A DNA stretch of 38,896 nt from Clostridia bacterium. GTDB taxonomy: Bacteria; Bacillota; Clostridia; Christensenellales; Aristaeellaceae. Positions 1-6,825 of this stretch are shown here, one piece after another (position 1 is the first letter of the stretch; every line of letters starts with the position of its first letter). Under the pieces are notes generated by a model that saw nothing but the letters and a program-made list of their open reading frames with translations, made no database searches and was not told the DNA's origin. A program made the position numbers and the translations under genes. The stretch spans positions 1 to 38,896 of the forward strand of contig JAFZOG010000093.1 of the NCBI GenBank assembly GCA_017550745.1, written 5' to 3'.

Positions 1-446
1 ATGGCGCGGCCCAGAGCAACACGCTGGCGCTGACCGCCGGACAAAGCCTTGGGCTTACGGTTGAGCAGGTGGGCAATGTCCAGGATGCGGGCGGCTTCTT
101 CCACGCGGCGCTTGATTTCATCCTTGGGGGTCTTGCGCAGCTTCAGGCCGAAAGCCATGTTGTCATAAACCGTCATATGGGGATACAGCGCGTAGTTCTG
201 GAACACCATGGCGATGTCGCGGTCCTTGGGCGCGACGTCGTTGACCAGCTTATCGCCGATATACAACTCGCCGTCAGAGATTTCTTCCAGGCCGGCGACC
301 ATGCGCAGGGTGGTGGACTTGCCGCAGCCGGAGGGGCCGACCAATACGATAAATTCCTTATCTTCGATATCGAGGTTGAAGTCGCTGACAGCGGTGACGC
401 CGCCTGCGTAGATTTTGTAGATGTGCTGCAGAGATACGCTGGACAT
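1..446 (-). CDS. msmX: Sugar ABC transporter ATP-binding subunit (MsmX/UgpC type), N-terminal part
   Basis: This is the nucleotide-binding subunit of a carbohydrate ABC importer of the MsmX/MsmK/UgpC class, which powers one or several sugar permeases at the inner face of the membrane. About 148 N-terminal residues are visible and the rest lies beyond the window edge. The Walker A motif GPSGCGKST is near residue 38, the Q-loop reads [11 protein letters not shown], and the signature [14 protein letters not shown] is at the cut end. The ATG at 446 is preceded by AAGGAGG at good spacing. Family members in Firmicutes are often shared by several permeases, and no permease gene lies beside this one on the visible side. 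The substrate cannot be told from the ATPase. The family call is very safe; the gene symbol is by similarity only. Confidence 0.93.
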   Translation of the reverse strand, partial: MSSVSLQHIYKIYAGGVTAVSDFNLDIEDKEFIVLVGPSGCGKSTTLRMVAGLEEISDGELYIGDKLVNDVAPKDRDIAMVFQNYALYPHMTVYDNMAFGLKLRKTPKDEIKRRVEEAARILDIAHLLNRKPKALSGGQRQRVALGRA

Positions 447-522
447 GGTGAATCCTCCTTATTGTTTCAAGTATTCTTCCGGGCTGATCGGCTATTGCGC
501 CTATCCCCCATCGGTTGCACTT

Positions 523-551
523 ATTATACACAATTATTGCGCTTTTTTCCA
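523..551 (-). promoter_or_regulatory. Candidate promoter of the sugar ABC ATPase gene
   Basis: On the minus strand a perfect TATAAT (523-528) lies about 75 bases upstream of the ATG at 446. The -35 region 17 bases away is a poor TGGAAA, so the call rests mainly on the -10 box. It diverges from the sirtuin promoter at 640-668. Confidence 0.5.
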
Positions 552-639
552 TTCTGAAAAACTAACAAATATTCCCGGTTTTCTTCGTGCAATGTATGTA
601 TCCGATGGTATGATTTAATCAGGAACCTTCCATTTTCTC

Positions 640-668
640 TTGACATTTTCATTTGGGCGTCCCATAAT
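640..668 (+). promoter_or_regulatory. Sigma-A promoter of the sirtuin gene
   Basis: A perfect TTGACA (640-645) is followed after exactly 17 bases by CATAAT (663-668). The implied transcript has a leader of about 90 bases before the ATG at 766. This near-consensus promoter suggests steady vegetative expression. Confidence 0.8.
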
Positions 669-765
669 ATGCACAAAAAGGCGCTGTGACGGAAGGGGAG
701 AAAACGCACCGCGGCCCTCCGGAAACAGGGCGGATTTCAAATGCAGCGAAAGGAAGGCGCACACC

Positions 766-1509
766 ATGAGCGAAACCAAAATAGAGTCTTTGGCCAGGAT
801 GCTGAAAACGTGCCGCCGCGCCGTGTTCTTCGGCGGAGCCGGCGTATCCACCGAAAGCGGGATCCCGGATTTCCGCAGCACCGGCGGGCTGTACAACCAG
901 GAGTGGCGGTATCCCCCGGAAACGATCCTCAGCCACTCGTTTTTTCTGAATAATACGGAAGAGTTCTACCGGTTCTACCGGAAAAAGATGCTGTTCCCCC
1001 AAGCGAAGCCCAACGCGGCCCATGAAGCGCTGGCCGAACTGGAACGCATGGGCATCCTTTCCGCCGTGATCACACAGAACATCGACGGATTGCATCAGGC
1101 GGCGGGCAGCCGGCACGTGATTGAGCTGCACGGCACGGTGCACCAGAACTTCTGCACCCGCTGCCGCAAGTCCTATTCATTGGAAGTAATCCTAAGCGGC
1201 GAGGGCGTGCCCCGCTGCGCCTGCGGAGGCGTCATCAAGCCCGCGGTGGTATTATATGAAGAATCCCTGCCTTCGGACGCCATCGAGGACGCGCTGGATG
1301 CTATTGCCTCCAGCGATCTGCTCATTATCGGCGGCACGTCCCTGGCCGTATATCCGGCAGCCGGGTTCGTGCAGAATTACCGCGGCAGGCTGGTGATCAT
1401 CAATCGTTCCCCCACCCATATGGATCGCCAGGCCGACCTGCTCATCGACCAGCCGATCGGGGAAACCTTCCGGGAGACGATGAAGCTGCTGCGGGAAACA
1501 CAGGTTTAA
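766..1509 (+). CDS. Sir2-family NAD-dependent protein deacylase (sirtuin)
   Basis: The product removes acyl groups from lysines using NAD+, giving nicotinamide and O-acyl-ADP-ribose in the cytoplasm. At 247 residues it has the normal length for a bacterial CobB/SirTM-type sirtuin. Visible motifs in order are GAGVSTESGIPDFRS (24-38), TQNIDGLH (103-110), the catalytic His in ELHGTVH (His122), and four zinc cysteines (130, 133, 151, 153). GGTSLAVYPA follows for NAD binding. The ATG at 766 has AGGAAGG about 8 bases upstream; a longer open frame from 640 starts inside the promoter and is not credible. The gene stands alone between its own promoter and a 200-base gap. Whether it prefers acetyl or longer acyl groups cannot be read from sequence. 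Confidence 0.95.
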   Translation: MSETKIESLARMLKTCRRAVFFGGAGVSTESGIPDFRSTGGLYNQEWRYPPETILSHSFFLNNTEEFYRFYRKKMLFPQAKPNAAHEALAELERMGILSAVITQNIDGLHQAAGSRHVIELHGTVHQNFCTRCRKSYSLEVILSGEGVPRCACGGVIKPAVVLYEESLPSDAIEDALDAIASSDLLIIGGTSLAVYPAAGFVQNYRGRLVIINRSPTHMDRQADLLIDQPIGETFRETMKLLRETQV

Positions 1510-1637
1510 CTGCGAAAGTCTATTCTCCGCGCCTGCCAAAACCCAAACGCGGCGCGCTGTGTTTTCTTCCTGAGATCGAATATAAACTGCCTGATCCCAT
1601 CCCTATATCTGGAAATATTCTCATTTTCGCAAAACTT

Positions 1638-1666
1638 TTGTAAAAAAGAAGGACTTTCTTCATACT
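1638..1666 (+). promoter_or_regulatory. Candidate promoter of the HlyD-yggS-sepF-yggT-divIVA operon
   Basis: TTGTAA (1638-1643), a 17-base spacer and CATACT (1661-1666) lie 44 bases before the first ATG. Both hexamers are only moderate matches. The 200-base gap 1510-1709 contains no other convincing signal. Confidence 0.4.
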
Positions 1667-1709
1667 TTGACGAATAAATCAGAGTTATCCTGATGAGTTG
1701 GAGGAAATC

Positions 1710-3260
1710 ATGCAGCCCCCACAAGGTTCCAATCCGCAGGGCGGATACCCCGGCGGCCAGGGTTCAAGCCCTTCTCCCTGGGATCAGCCGCCCATGCTGA
1801 ATCAATGGATACAGCGGCCCGTGCCGGGGCAGCAGACCGGAAACGGGCCGATGCCGGGAGCGGCGCCCCCGCCGGCGCAGATCATGCCGGATCCGTCCCT
1901 GCAGCCGCCTTATTACGGCACGGGCCCACAGTCTATGCCCGGAGGGGAATATGGAAACGGCCCCCAGCCCGGCCAGCCGGATTATTCTTATGAAGAGATG
2001 CCTGCAGGGGCGGGATCCGCGCCTGTGTATCAGGTGCCCAAGACAGGGCTTCCCCGCGCGCGGCGCTCCCGGCCCAAATGGTGGATTTTCGTGCTGTTGG
2101 TCCTGGTGGTGGCCCTGGCCGGGTTCTTTGTTTGGCGGATGCTGACGCCCGGACAGGTTCAGTACGGCGTTGTGCGTTACGGCTCCATGTCCGCCACCTA
2201 TAGCGGCGACGCGGTGCTGGTGCGCAACGAAACCGTGGACGTGCAGGAGAACGTTTCCCAGATCGACTACCTGGTGGACGAAGGCAGCCGCGTCAAGCGC
2301 GGCGAGATCGTGGCCACCATCTACACCTCCGGCTTCAGCGCCAAGGAATGGACGACGCTCAAGCGTTACCGCGATCAGATCAAGGAATACCATAAGCTGC
2401 TGATTTCAGGGGCGACCACGGATTCCACCCTCCTGAACCTGATGACCCAGGTGCAGTCCAGGGCCATGGAGGTGCAGCGGCTGGTGCAGGGCGCGAAGGG
2501 CAGCGTCAGCGAACAGGAAAAGCTGCTCAAGAAGGCCATGGAAAACCAGCAATCCTACATCAAGCAGAAATACCCCGACGAGCAGAAGCTGAGCCGCCTG
2601 TATGACGACGAAAACACGCAGCTCCAGCGCATTTCCACCTGGACAAAACAGTTCGCCGCTCCCGGCGACGGGCTGGTGAGCTTTTACACCGACGGGTTTG
2701 AAAAAGCCCTGAACATGAACACCTACGCCGACTACAGCCCCTCGCAGGTGCGGGCCATGTACAACGGGCAGGCACCAACGCTGGAAACCACCGTTACCAC
2801 AAGGAACGCCGTGGACGTCTACCGCATGGTGCGGGAGGACAAATGGGTGGTGCTGATGCTGTGCCACGACCAGGACCGTACGCCCGCCAATGGGCAGAGC
2901 TTCCAGCTTGTGATCGAAAGCTTCGACAATCATCCCCTGCCCGCCACGGTCATCGACAGCGCCCGGTCCGGCGGCGAGCTGCTGGTGCGGCTGGAGGTAA
3001 ACGACGTTTCCTTCCTGCCCGACGTCATGTACCTGCGCCAATGCCAGGTACGGCTGAGCGAAAACGTGTACAGCCTCACGGTGCCCGCCAACGCGGTTTA
3101 CGTGCAGAACGGCCGCAAGGGCATCGTCATGTCCACGGAAGGCGGCGAATACTGGACGGGCGTGGAGGTCATCTCCTATTCCGACGACGGCCAGTATGCT
3201 TACGTGGTGCCGGACAAGCCGGAAGTGGTGTATGAAGGCGTCGTGGTGAGGCTCTTCTGA
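1710..3260 (+). CDS. HlyD-like single-pass membrane protein with Pro/Gly/Gln-rich cytoplasmic N-terminus
   Basis: The 516-residue protein resembles the periplasmic-adaptor (HlyD) fold but belongs to a Firmicutes type with no partner pump nearby. Residues 1-120 are rich in Pro, Gly and Gln and should be disordered in the cytoplasm. A membrane helix spans about 124-144 after a basic stretch. The outside part starts with a biotinyl/lipoyl-like segment (DYLVDEGSRVKRGEIVATIY, about 187-205), then a helical hairpin region and a beta-rich C-terminal part. The start at 1710 is set by GGAGG at 1700-1704. It is the first gene of the division operon, 48 bases before yggS. From this context I infer a role in envelope or septum biology, not efflux. 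Family call good, function open. Confidence 0.8.
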   Translation: MQPPQGSNPQGGYPGGQGSSPSPWDQPPMLNQWIQRPVPGQQTGNGPMPGAAPPPAQIMPDPSLQPPYYGTGPQSMPGGEYGNGPQPGQPDYSYEEMPAGAGSAPVYQVPKTGLPRARRSRPKWWIFVLLVLVVALAGFFVWRMLTPGQVQYGVVRYGSMSATYSGDAVLVRNETVDVQENVSQIDYLVDEGSRVKRGEIVATIYTSGFSAKEWTTLKRYRDQIKEYHKLLISGATTDSTLLNLMTQVQSRAMEVQRLVQGAKGSVSEQEKLLKKAMENQQSYIKQKYPDEQKLSRLYDDENTQLQRISTWTKQFAAPGDGLVSFYTDGFEKALNMNTYADYSPSQVRAMYNGQAPTLETTVTTRNAVDVYRMVREDKWVVLMLCHDQDRTPANGQSFQLVIESFDNHPLPATVIDSARSGGELLVRLEVNDVSFLPDVMYLRQCQVRLSENVYSLTVPANAVYVQNGRKGIVMSTEGGEYWTGVEVISYSDDGQYAYVVPDKPEVVYEGVVVRLF

Positions 3261-3308
3261 ATCCGCATTTCATGACACCGATTACTACGCAAAGAGGGAA
3301 GCCAGACA

Positions 3309-3974
3309 ATGCTCAAGGATCGCGTGGCCCAGGTGATGGACACCCTGAAGCGGGAAAGCGAGCCGTGGGGAAAATGCCCCCGGCTGATCGCGGTGACGAA
3401 GTATTCCACACCGGAAGAGATTCTTCCCCTGGCGGAGCTGAACGTGACCGACATTGGGGAAAACCGGGTGCAGTCCCTGCGGGAAAAGCTGCCCAGCCTG
3501 CAAGGAAAATTTTCAATTCATCTCATCGGACAGTTGCAATCCAACAAAGTTAAATATATAATAAAGGATGTATGCATGATCCATTCGTTGGATCACGCGT
3601 CCCTGGCCCAGGAAATCGACCGTCAGGCCGATCGGGCGGGGATACGGATGCCGGTGCTGCTTCAGGTGAACATCGCCAGGGAGCCTCAAAAGGGCGGCGT
3701 GACGGAAGAAGAGCTGTTTCCCTTCCTGCGCCAGTGCGCCAAGCTCAAGGGGCTGCAGGTGAAGGGGCTGATGACGATGATGCCCCTTCACGCGCCGGAA
3801 GATGTGATCACAGGATATTTTACCAGGATGCGCGCGCTGCTGGATCAATGCCGGGCAGAAGCGGTGGCGGATACCGATATGACCGAGCTGTCCATGGGCA
3901 TGTCGCAGGATTACGCGATCGCGGCGCGCTGCGGCGCCACCATGGTGCGCGTGGGTTCAGCTTTATTTCGATAA
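3309..3974 (+). CDS. yggS: YggS/PROSC-family PLP-binding protein
   Basis: This is the conserved pyridoxal-phosphate homeostasis protein (COG0325), a single TIM-barrel domain that binds and buffers PLP and has no proven enzyme activity. The PLP lysine is in LIAVTKYSTPEEI (Lys31). The family motif HLIGQLQSNKVKYI follows, and the C-terminus carries ELSMGMSQDYAIAARCGATMVRVG, which forms the phosphate-binding site. The length of 221 residues is usual. The ATG at 3309 has AGAGGGA upstream. It sits between the HlyD-like gene and sepF, 21 bases before sepF, the common arrangement in Firmicutes and Actinobacteria. Confidence is high for family and context; its exact cellular role remains unsettled in the literature. 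Confidence 0.95.
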   Translation: MLKDRVAQVMDTLKRESEPWGKCPRLIAVTKYSTPEEILPLAELNVTDIGENRVQSLREKLPSLQGKFSIHLIGQLQSNKVKYIIKDVCMIHSLDHASLAQEIDRQADRAGIRMPVLLQVNIAREPQKGGVTEEELFPFLRQCAKLKGLQVKGLMTMMPLHAPEDVITGYFTRMRALLDQCRAEAVADTDMTELSMGMSQDYAIAARCGATMVRVGSALFR

Positions 3975-3995
3975 AACGGCAGGAGGATTTCAGGC

Positions 3996-4958
3996 ATGGC
4001 TTTCGCGGATTTTTTTACCAACGTGAAAAACAAAGCGGCTCAGATGTATTCCAATTTCTTTTACGCGGGCAAGGACGTTCCCGCAGCTCCACGCCAGGAA
4101 CGTTCCTACGCAAGCCAGGAGCCGGCTCCTCCCCGGCAGTTCCAGGACAGCCAGCAGCAGTATCAGCCGTATTACGGTGATTACCAGTATCAGCAGCCTT
4201 ACCAGCAGCAGTATCAGCCTTCCTATCAGCAGCAGATGAGCGGCCAGGCTTCTCAGCCCCAGCAGCCTTTCCAGTACGGGCAGCCGGAGCAGCAGCCCCA
4301 GCAGCGGTCCCACCGCGCTGTCCGCCAGAACGGCAACGTGTTCAAGGTGGATTTCGGCGACAATCAGCAGCAGCCCCAGCAGCCTGCGGCCCAGCCTGTT
4401 CAGGAATCCGCTTCCCTGCTGAACGCCCGCATCATCAATGCCCGCGGCATGGGCGACTGCCGCAGCGCCATCACCCTGCTGCGCAACGGAGACGCGGTGC
4501 TGGTGGTGATGGAAAATATCACGAATCCGGGGGATATGCGCAGGCTGGTGGACACCCTGAGCGGCGCCTGCTATTCCCTCACCGCCACCATCACAAAGGT
4601 GTCCCGTTACGGCGTGTATCTCCTGGCCCCGCAAACCATCGCCGTTTTTGCGGATCAGGCCACGAACCAGATGAACGCAGGCCCTGCCCGCGGGCAGGCC
4701 CAGCGCTATCAGCCGAACGCTTACGCGCCTCAGCAGCCCATGTACACCAATCCCCTGCAGCAGCCCGCCCAGCAGCCGCAGGCTTACAGCCAGCAGCAAC
4801 AGCAGGAATTCACCCAGCGCGTGGCCGCCCCCCAGGAAGCCGCCCGGGAATTCTATCAGCGCCCCATGCCCCAGGAGGCGGGCATTCCGTCCTTCTCCAC
4901 CCAGCCTGCGGCGTCAGGCTATACGCCGGATGAGCATACCAGCGCTGTAGCGCAATAA
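3996..4958 (+). CDS. sepF: Cell division protein SepF with long Gln-rich flanks
   Basis: SepF is a membrane-binding protein that anchors and bundles FtsZ at the septum. Residues 1-20 form the amphipathic membrane-targeting helix (MAFADFFTNVKNKAAQMYSN). Residues 45-140 are an extreme Gln/Pro/Tyr-rich linker. The SepF domain covers about 142-220 (ARIINARGMGDCRSAITLLR to YGVYLLAPQTIAVF), with the Gly-rich dimer region. Another 100 residues of Gln/Pro/Ala-rich sequence follow. The total of 320 is about twice the usual 150, and the C-terminal extension after the domain is unusual. AGGAGG at 3981-3986 fixes the start. The gene lies between yggS and yggT in the division operon. The low-complexity tract is encoded by repeated cag codons, mostly in 4130-4320. 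Confidence 0.95.
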   Translation: MAFADFFTNVKNKAAQMYSNFFYAGKDVPAAPRQERSYASQEPAPPRQFQDSQQQYQPYYGDYQYQQPYQQQYQPSYQQQMSGQASQPQQPFQYGQPEQQPQQRSHRAVRQNGNVFKVDFGDNQQQPQQPAAQPVQESASLLNARIINARGMGDCRSAITLLRNGDAVLVVMENITNPGDMRRLVDTLSGACYSLTATITKVSRYGVYLLAPQTIAVFADQATNQMNAGPARGQAQRYQPNAYAPQQPMYTNPLQQPAQQPQAYSQQQQQEFTQRVAAPQEAAREFYQRPMPQEAGIPSFSTQPAASGYTPDEHTSAVAQ

Positions 4959-4999
4959 GCTGAACGGCATCTTTGCAGCCGAATCAGGAGGAACAAGCC

Positions 5000-5260
5000 A
5001 TGTTTTTGATTCGCGTCATTCGTTTTCTTCTCAGCATTTACGCGCTGATGCAGCTGGTGCAGTTCGCGCTCCCCTATATCGGCGGCGTGCAGAGCCCCTG
5101 GATGGTCACGCTGGGCAAATTCTGTGAGCCGGGCATCCGCATAGGCAATCAAGTCATCTCCCGCCTGCTGCCTGACCGCCAGTTCAAAATCGACATGGGC
5201 CCCCTTGCCGCGGCGGCGCTATGCTATCTTGCCCGCCTGATCCTGGGGATCTTCTTCTAA
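5000..5260 (+). CDS. yggT: YggT-family small membrane protein
   Basis: This 86-residue protein has a hydrophobic helix at each end (about 3-26 and 66-86) joined by a polar loop that includes a WMVTLGKFCEPGIRIGNQVI segment. The shape and the position between sepF and divIVA match the YggT/YlmG family, implicated in division and membrane organisation in Gram-positive bacteria and in nucleoid placement in plastids. AGGAGG just before the ATG at 5000 fixes the start. The RNA-binding gene ylmH that usually stands between yggT and divIVA is missing; divIVA follows after only 39 bases. Family assignment rests on size, helices and context more than on long motifs. Confidence 0.82.
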   Translation: MFLIRVIRFLLSIYALMQLVQFALPYIGGVQSPWMVTLGKFCEPGIRIGNQVISRLLPDRQFKIDMGPLAAAALCYLARLILGIFF

Positions 5261-5299
5261 TCGTTCATACCATCCCAAAATCGGAAAGGAGCAATCACC

Positions 5300-5854
5300 A
5301 TGGCTATTACCGTTGCGATGATCGAGGAAAAAGAGTTTAAGACCAAAATGCGGGGCTACGATCCCAATGAAGTGGATGAATTTCTGGATGAAATCTGCGA
5401 TGAAATGGTGGCCCTGCAGGAGGAGATCGCTACGCTGAACCAGCGGTTAAGCCAGGCTTCCCAGCAGTCCAGCGCTTACGCGCCTTCGGCAGTGCCTGCC
5501 CCGGCGCCGGTTGTTCCCGTGCCCGCTCCCGTTCCGGCTCCTGCCCCCGTAAAGAAGGAGGAGCCCGCGCCCCAGAAGGATGAAGTGAGCGCTTCCGCCC
5601 AGAAGCTGCTTGCCCGGGCCCAGAAGGTATACGACGATACCCTGGCCGATGCGCAGCAGGAGGCGGAACAGATTCTGGCGGACGCCAAAGCGAAAGCCGC
5701 GGAGCAGATCGGTTCCCTCGAGGATCAGCGCGACGCGCTGGCCAAGGAAGTGGATGAGCTGAAAGCTTCGGCCAAGGATTACCGTGAACGCTTCCTGCGC
5801 CTGATTGAGGATCAGCAGCATGTGCTGAAAGCCGAAACCGCCCTGTTTGAATAA
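5300..5854 (+). CDS. divIVA: DivIVA-domain cell division/polarity protein
   Basis: DivIVA proteins recognise curved membrane at poles and septa and recruit division or polarity factors. The 184-residue product has the standard N-terminal domain with FKTKMRGYDPNEVDEFLDEI (about 13-32). A first coiled coil follows, then a Pro/Ala/Val-rich linker (about 58-90) and a second long coiled coil (95-180). The usual lipid-binding Phe/Arg pair is represented by Phe13 and Arg18. AAAGGAG precedes the ATG at 5300. It is the last gene of the division operon and is followed by a strong terminator at 5870-5896. It could also be classed as the GpsB/Wag31-like branch, but the length fits DivIVA better. Confidence 0.93.
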   Translation: MAITVAMIEEKEFKTKMRGYDPNEVDEFLDEICDEMVALQEEIATLNQRLSQASQQSSAYAPSAVPAPAPVVPVPAPVPAPAPVKKEEPAPQKDEVSASAQKLLARAQKVYDDTLADAQQEAEQILADAKAKAAEQIGSLEDQRDALAKEVDELKASAKDYRERFLRLIEDQQHVLKAETALFE

Positions 5855-5869
5855 ACCCGTGGCCCTTCC

Positions 5870-5896
5870 CCGGCGCATTCTATGCGCCGGTTTTTT
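5870..5896 (+). terminator. Rho-independent terminator of the division operon
   Basis: A perfect 8-base stem (CCGGCGCA at 5870-5877, TGCGCCGG at 5883-5890) with a 5-base loop is followed by six T. It ends the HlyD-to-divIVA operon. Confidence 0.9.
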
Positions 5897-5968
5897 GTGT
5901 TGCCGTTTTTGCATACGCCGATGATAAGCTATATTATACCACACCGGCTGAACGGACATAAAAACGTT

Positions 5969-6739
5969 TCACGGATCAATCCGGTACAGCGCGCAGGCGT
6001 TATTCCAGGTGATTTGGGCCATTTCCTCGATGGGAAGCTCCCGCAGCTCGGCCAGCTTGGCCAGGGTATACACCGTGTGGGCGGGCTCATTGCGGCGGCC
6101 GCGCTTGGGTTCCGGGCTCAGGTAAGGGCTGTCGGTTTCCACCAGCAGCCGGTCGAGAGGCACCTCCCGGGCGGCGGCCTGAAGGTGCGGGGCCTTTTTA
6201 AAAGTCAGCGGCCCGGCGAATGAAATATAAAACCCCATCCGCACATATTCCCGGGCGATCTCGGGGCTGCCGGAAAAGCAGTGGATAATGCCCGCGGGCA
6301 GGCGTTTGCGGCTCCTGAAAAAGTCCGCCATGTCCCCGTGGGCGTCCCGGATATGAAAAATCACAGGCACATCCAGCTGCACGGCCAGGTCCACCTGCTG
6401 CGCCATGACGCGATGCTGCACATCCCGGGGGGAAAGGTCATAGTAATAATCCAGCCCGATTTCGCCCAGCGCCACCACCCGCTTGCCGGCCAGCATCCCA
6501 GCGAGCGTTTCCAGGTAATCCGCGGGAGCGTCCTTGGCTTCGTGGGGATGCACGCCCGCCGCGGCATACACCCCGGCGTGGGTGTCGGCAAAGTCAATGC
6601 ACCGCCGGGAAGAGGGCAGGTCGCTCCCCACGCACACACAGCGCGTGACCTGGGCCTCCAGCATCCGCTGATAGGCTTCCTCCCGGTCTTCATTGAATTT
6701 TTCATCGTCCAGATGGCAATGCGTATCAAAAACGTTCAC
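5969..6739 (-). CDS. tatD: TatD-family metal-dependent DNase
   Basis: TatD enzymes are TIM-barrel hydrolases that degrade DNA with two metal ions. Metal ligands are visible in FDTHCHLDD (His7, His9), GEIGLDYYYD (Glu), FHIRDAHGD, IHCFSGSPE and VETDSPYLSP, the last followed by the family's NEPAHT. The start is best taken as GTG at 6739: AAGGAG lies 6 bases upstream and the protein then begins directly with the first metal motif, giving 256 residues, the normal length. A longer frame reaches 6763 but would place the ribosome site inside the gene. It lies 86 bases downstream of fbp on the same strand and is probably co-transcribed. No terminator of its own is clear on the minus strand before divIVA. 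Confidence 0.94.
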   Translation of the reverse strand: MNVFDTHCHLDDEKFNEDREEAYQRMLEAQVTRCVCVGSDLPSSRRCIDFADTHAGVYAAAGVHPHEAKDAPADYLETLAGMLAGKRVVALGEIGLDYYYDLSPRDVQHRVMAQQVDLAVQLDVPVIFHIRDAHGDMADFFRSRKRLPAGIIHCFSGSPEIAREYVRMGFYISFAGPLTFKKAPHLQAAAREVPLDRLLVETDSPYLSPEPKRGRRNEPAHTVYTLAKLAELRELPIEEMAQITWNNACALYRIDP

Positions 6740-6756
6740 GGCGCTTCTCCTTGATC

Positions 6757-6781
6757 GCAGCAATCCCTTTGCTGCTTTTTT
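6757..6781 (+). terminator. Plus-strand terminator-like hairpin at the 5' end of tatD
   Basis: GCAGCAA (6757-6763) pairs with TTGCTGC (6769-6775) and is followed by six T on the plus strand. All neighbouring genes run on the minus strand, so as a terminator it would stop only antisense transcription. On the minus strand it is a hairpin in the fbp-tatD spacer without a T tail. Confidence 0.55.
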
Positions 6782-6825
6782 GATGTGTGCTTGACACAGC
6801 TATAGAACGGCCACGAAGTATTCCT

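Larger units (their letters stand above)
447..765. other. Divergent intergenic region, no gene seen
   Basis: This 319-base gap separates two divergent genes. It holds the two promoters listed separately and an AT-rich stretch between them. I see no convincing small reading frame with a ribosome site, no RNA gene and no clear operator palindrome in it. Confidence 0.6.

Noticed and set aside
4130-4320. Trinucleotide (cag) microsatellite as a separate repeat
   Set aside because: The tract is interrupted and in frame within sepF; it is better described as a Gln-rich protein linker.
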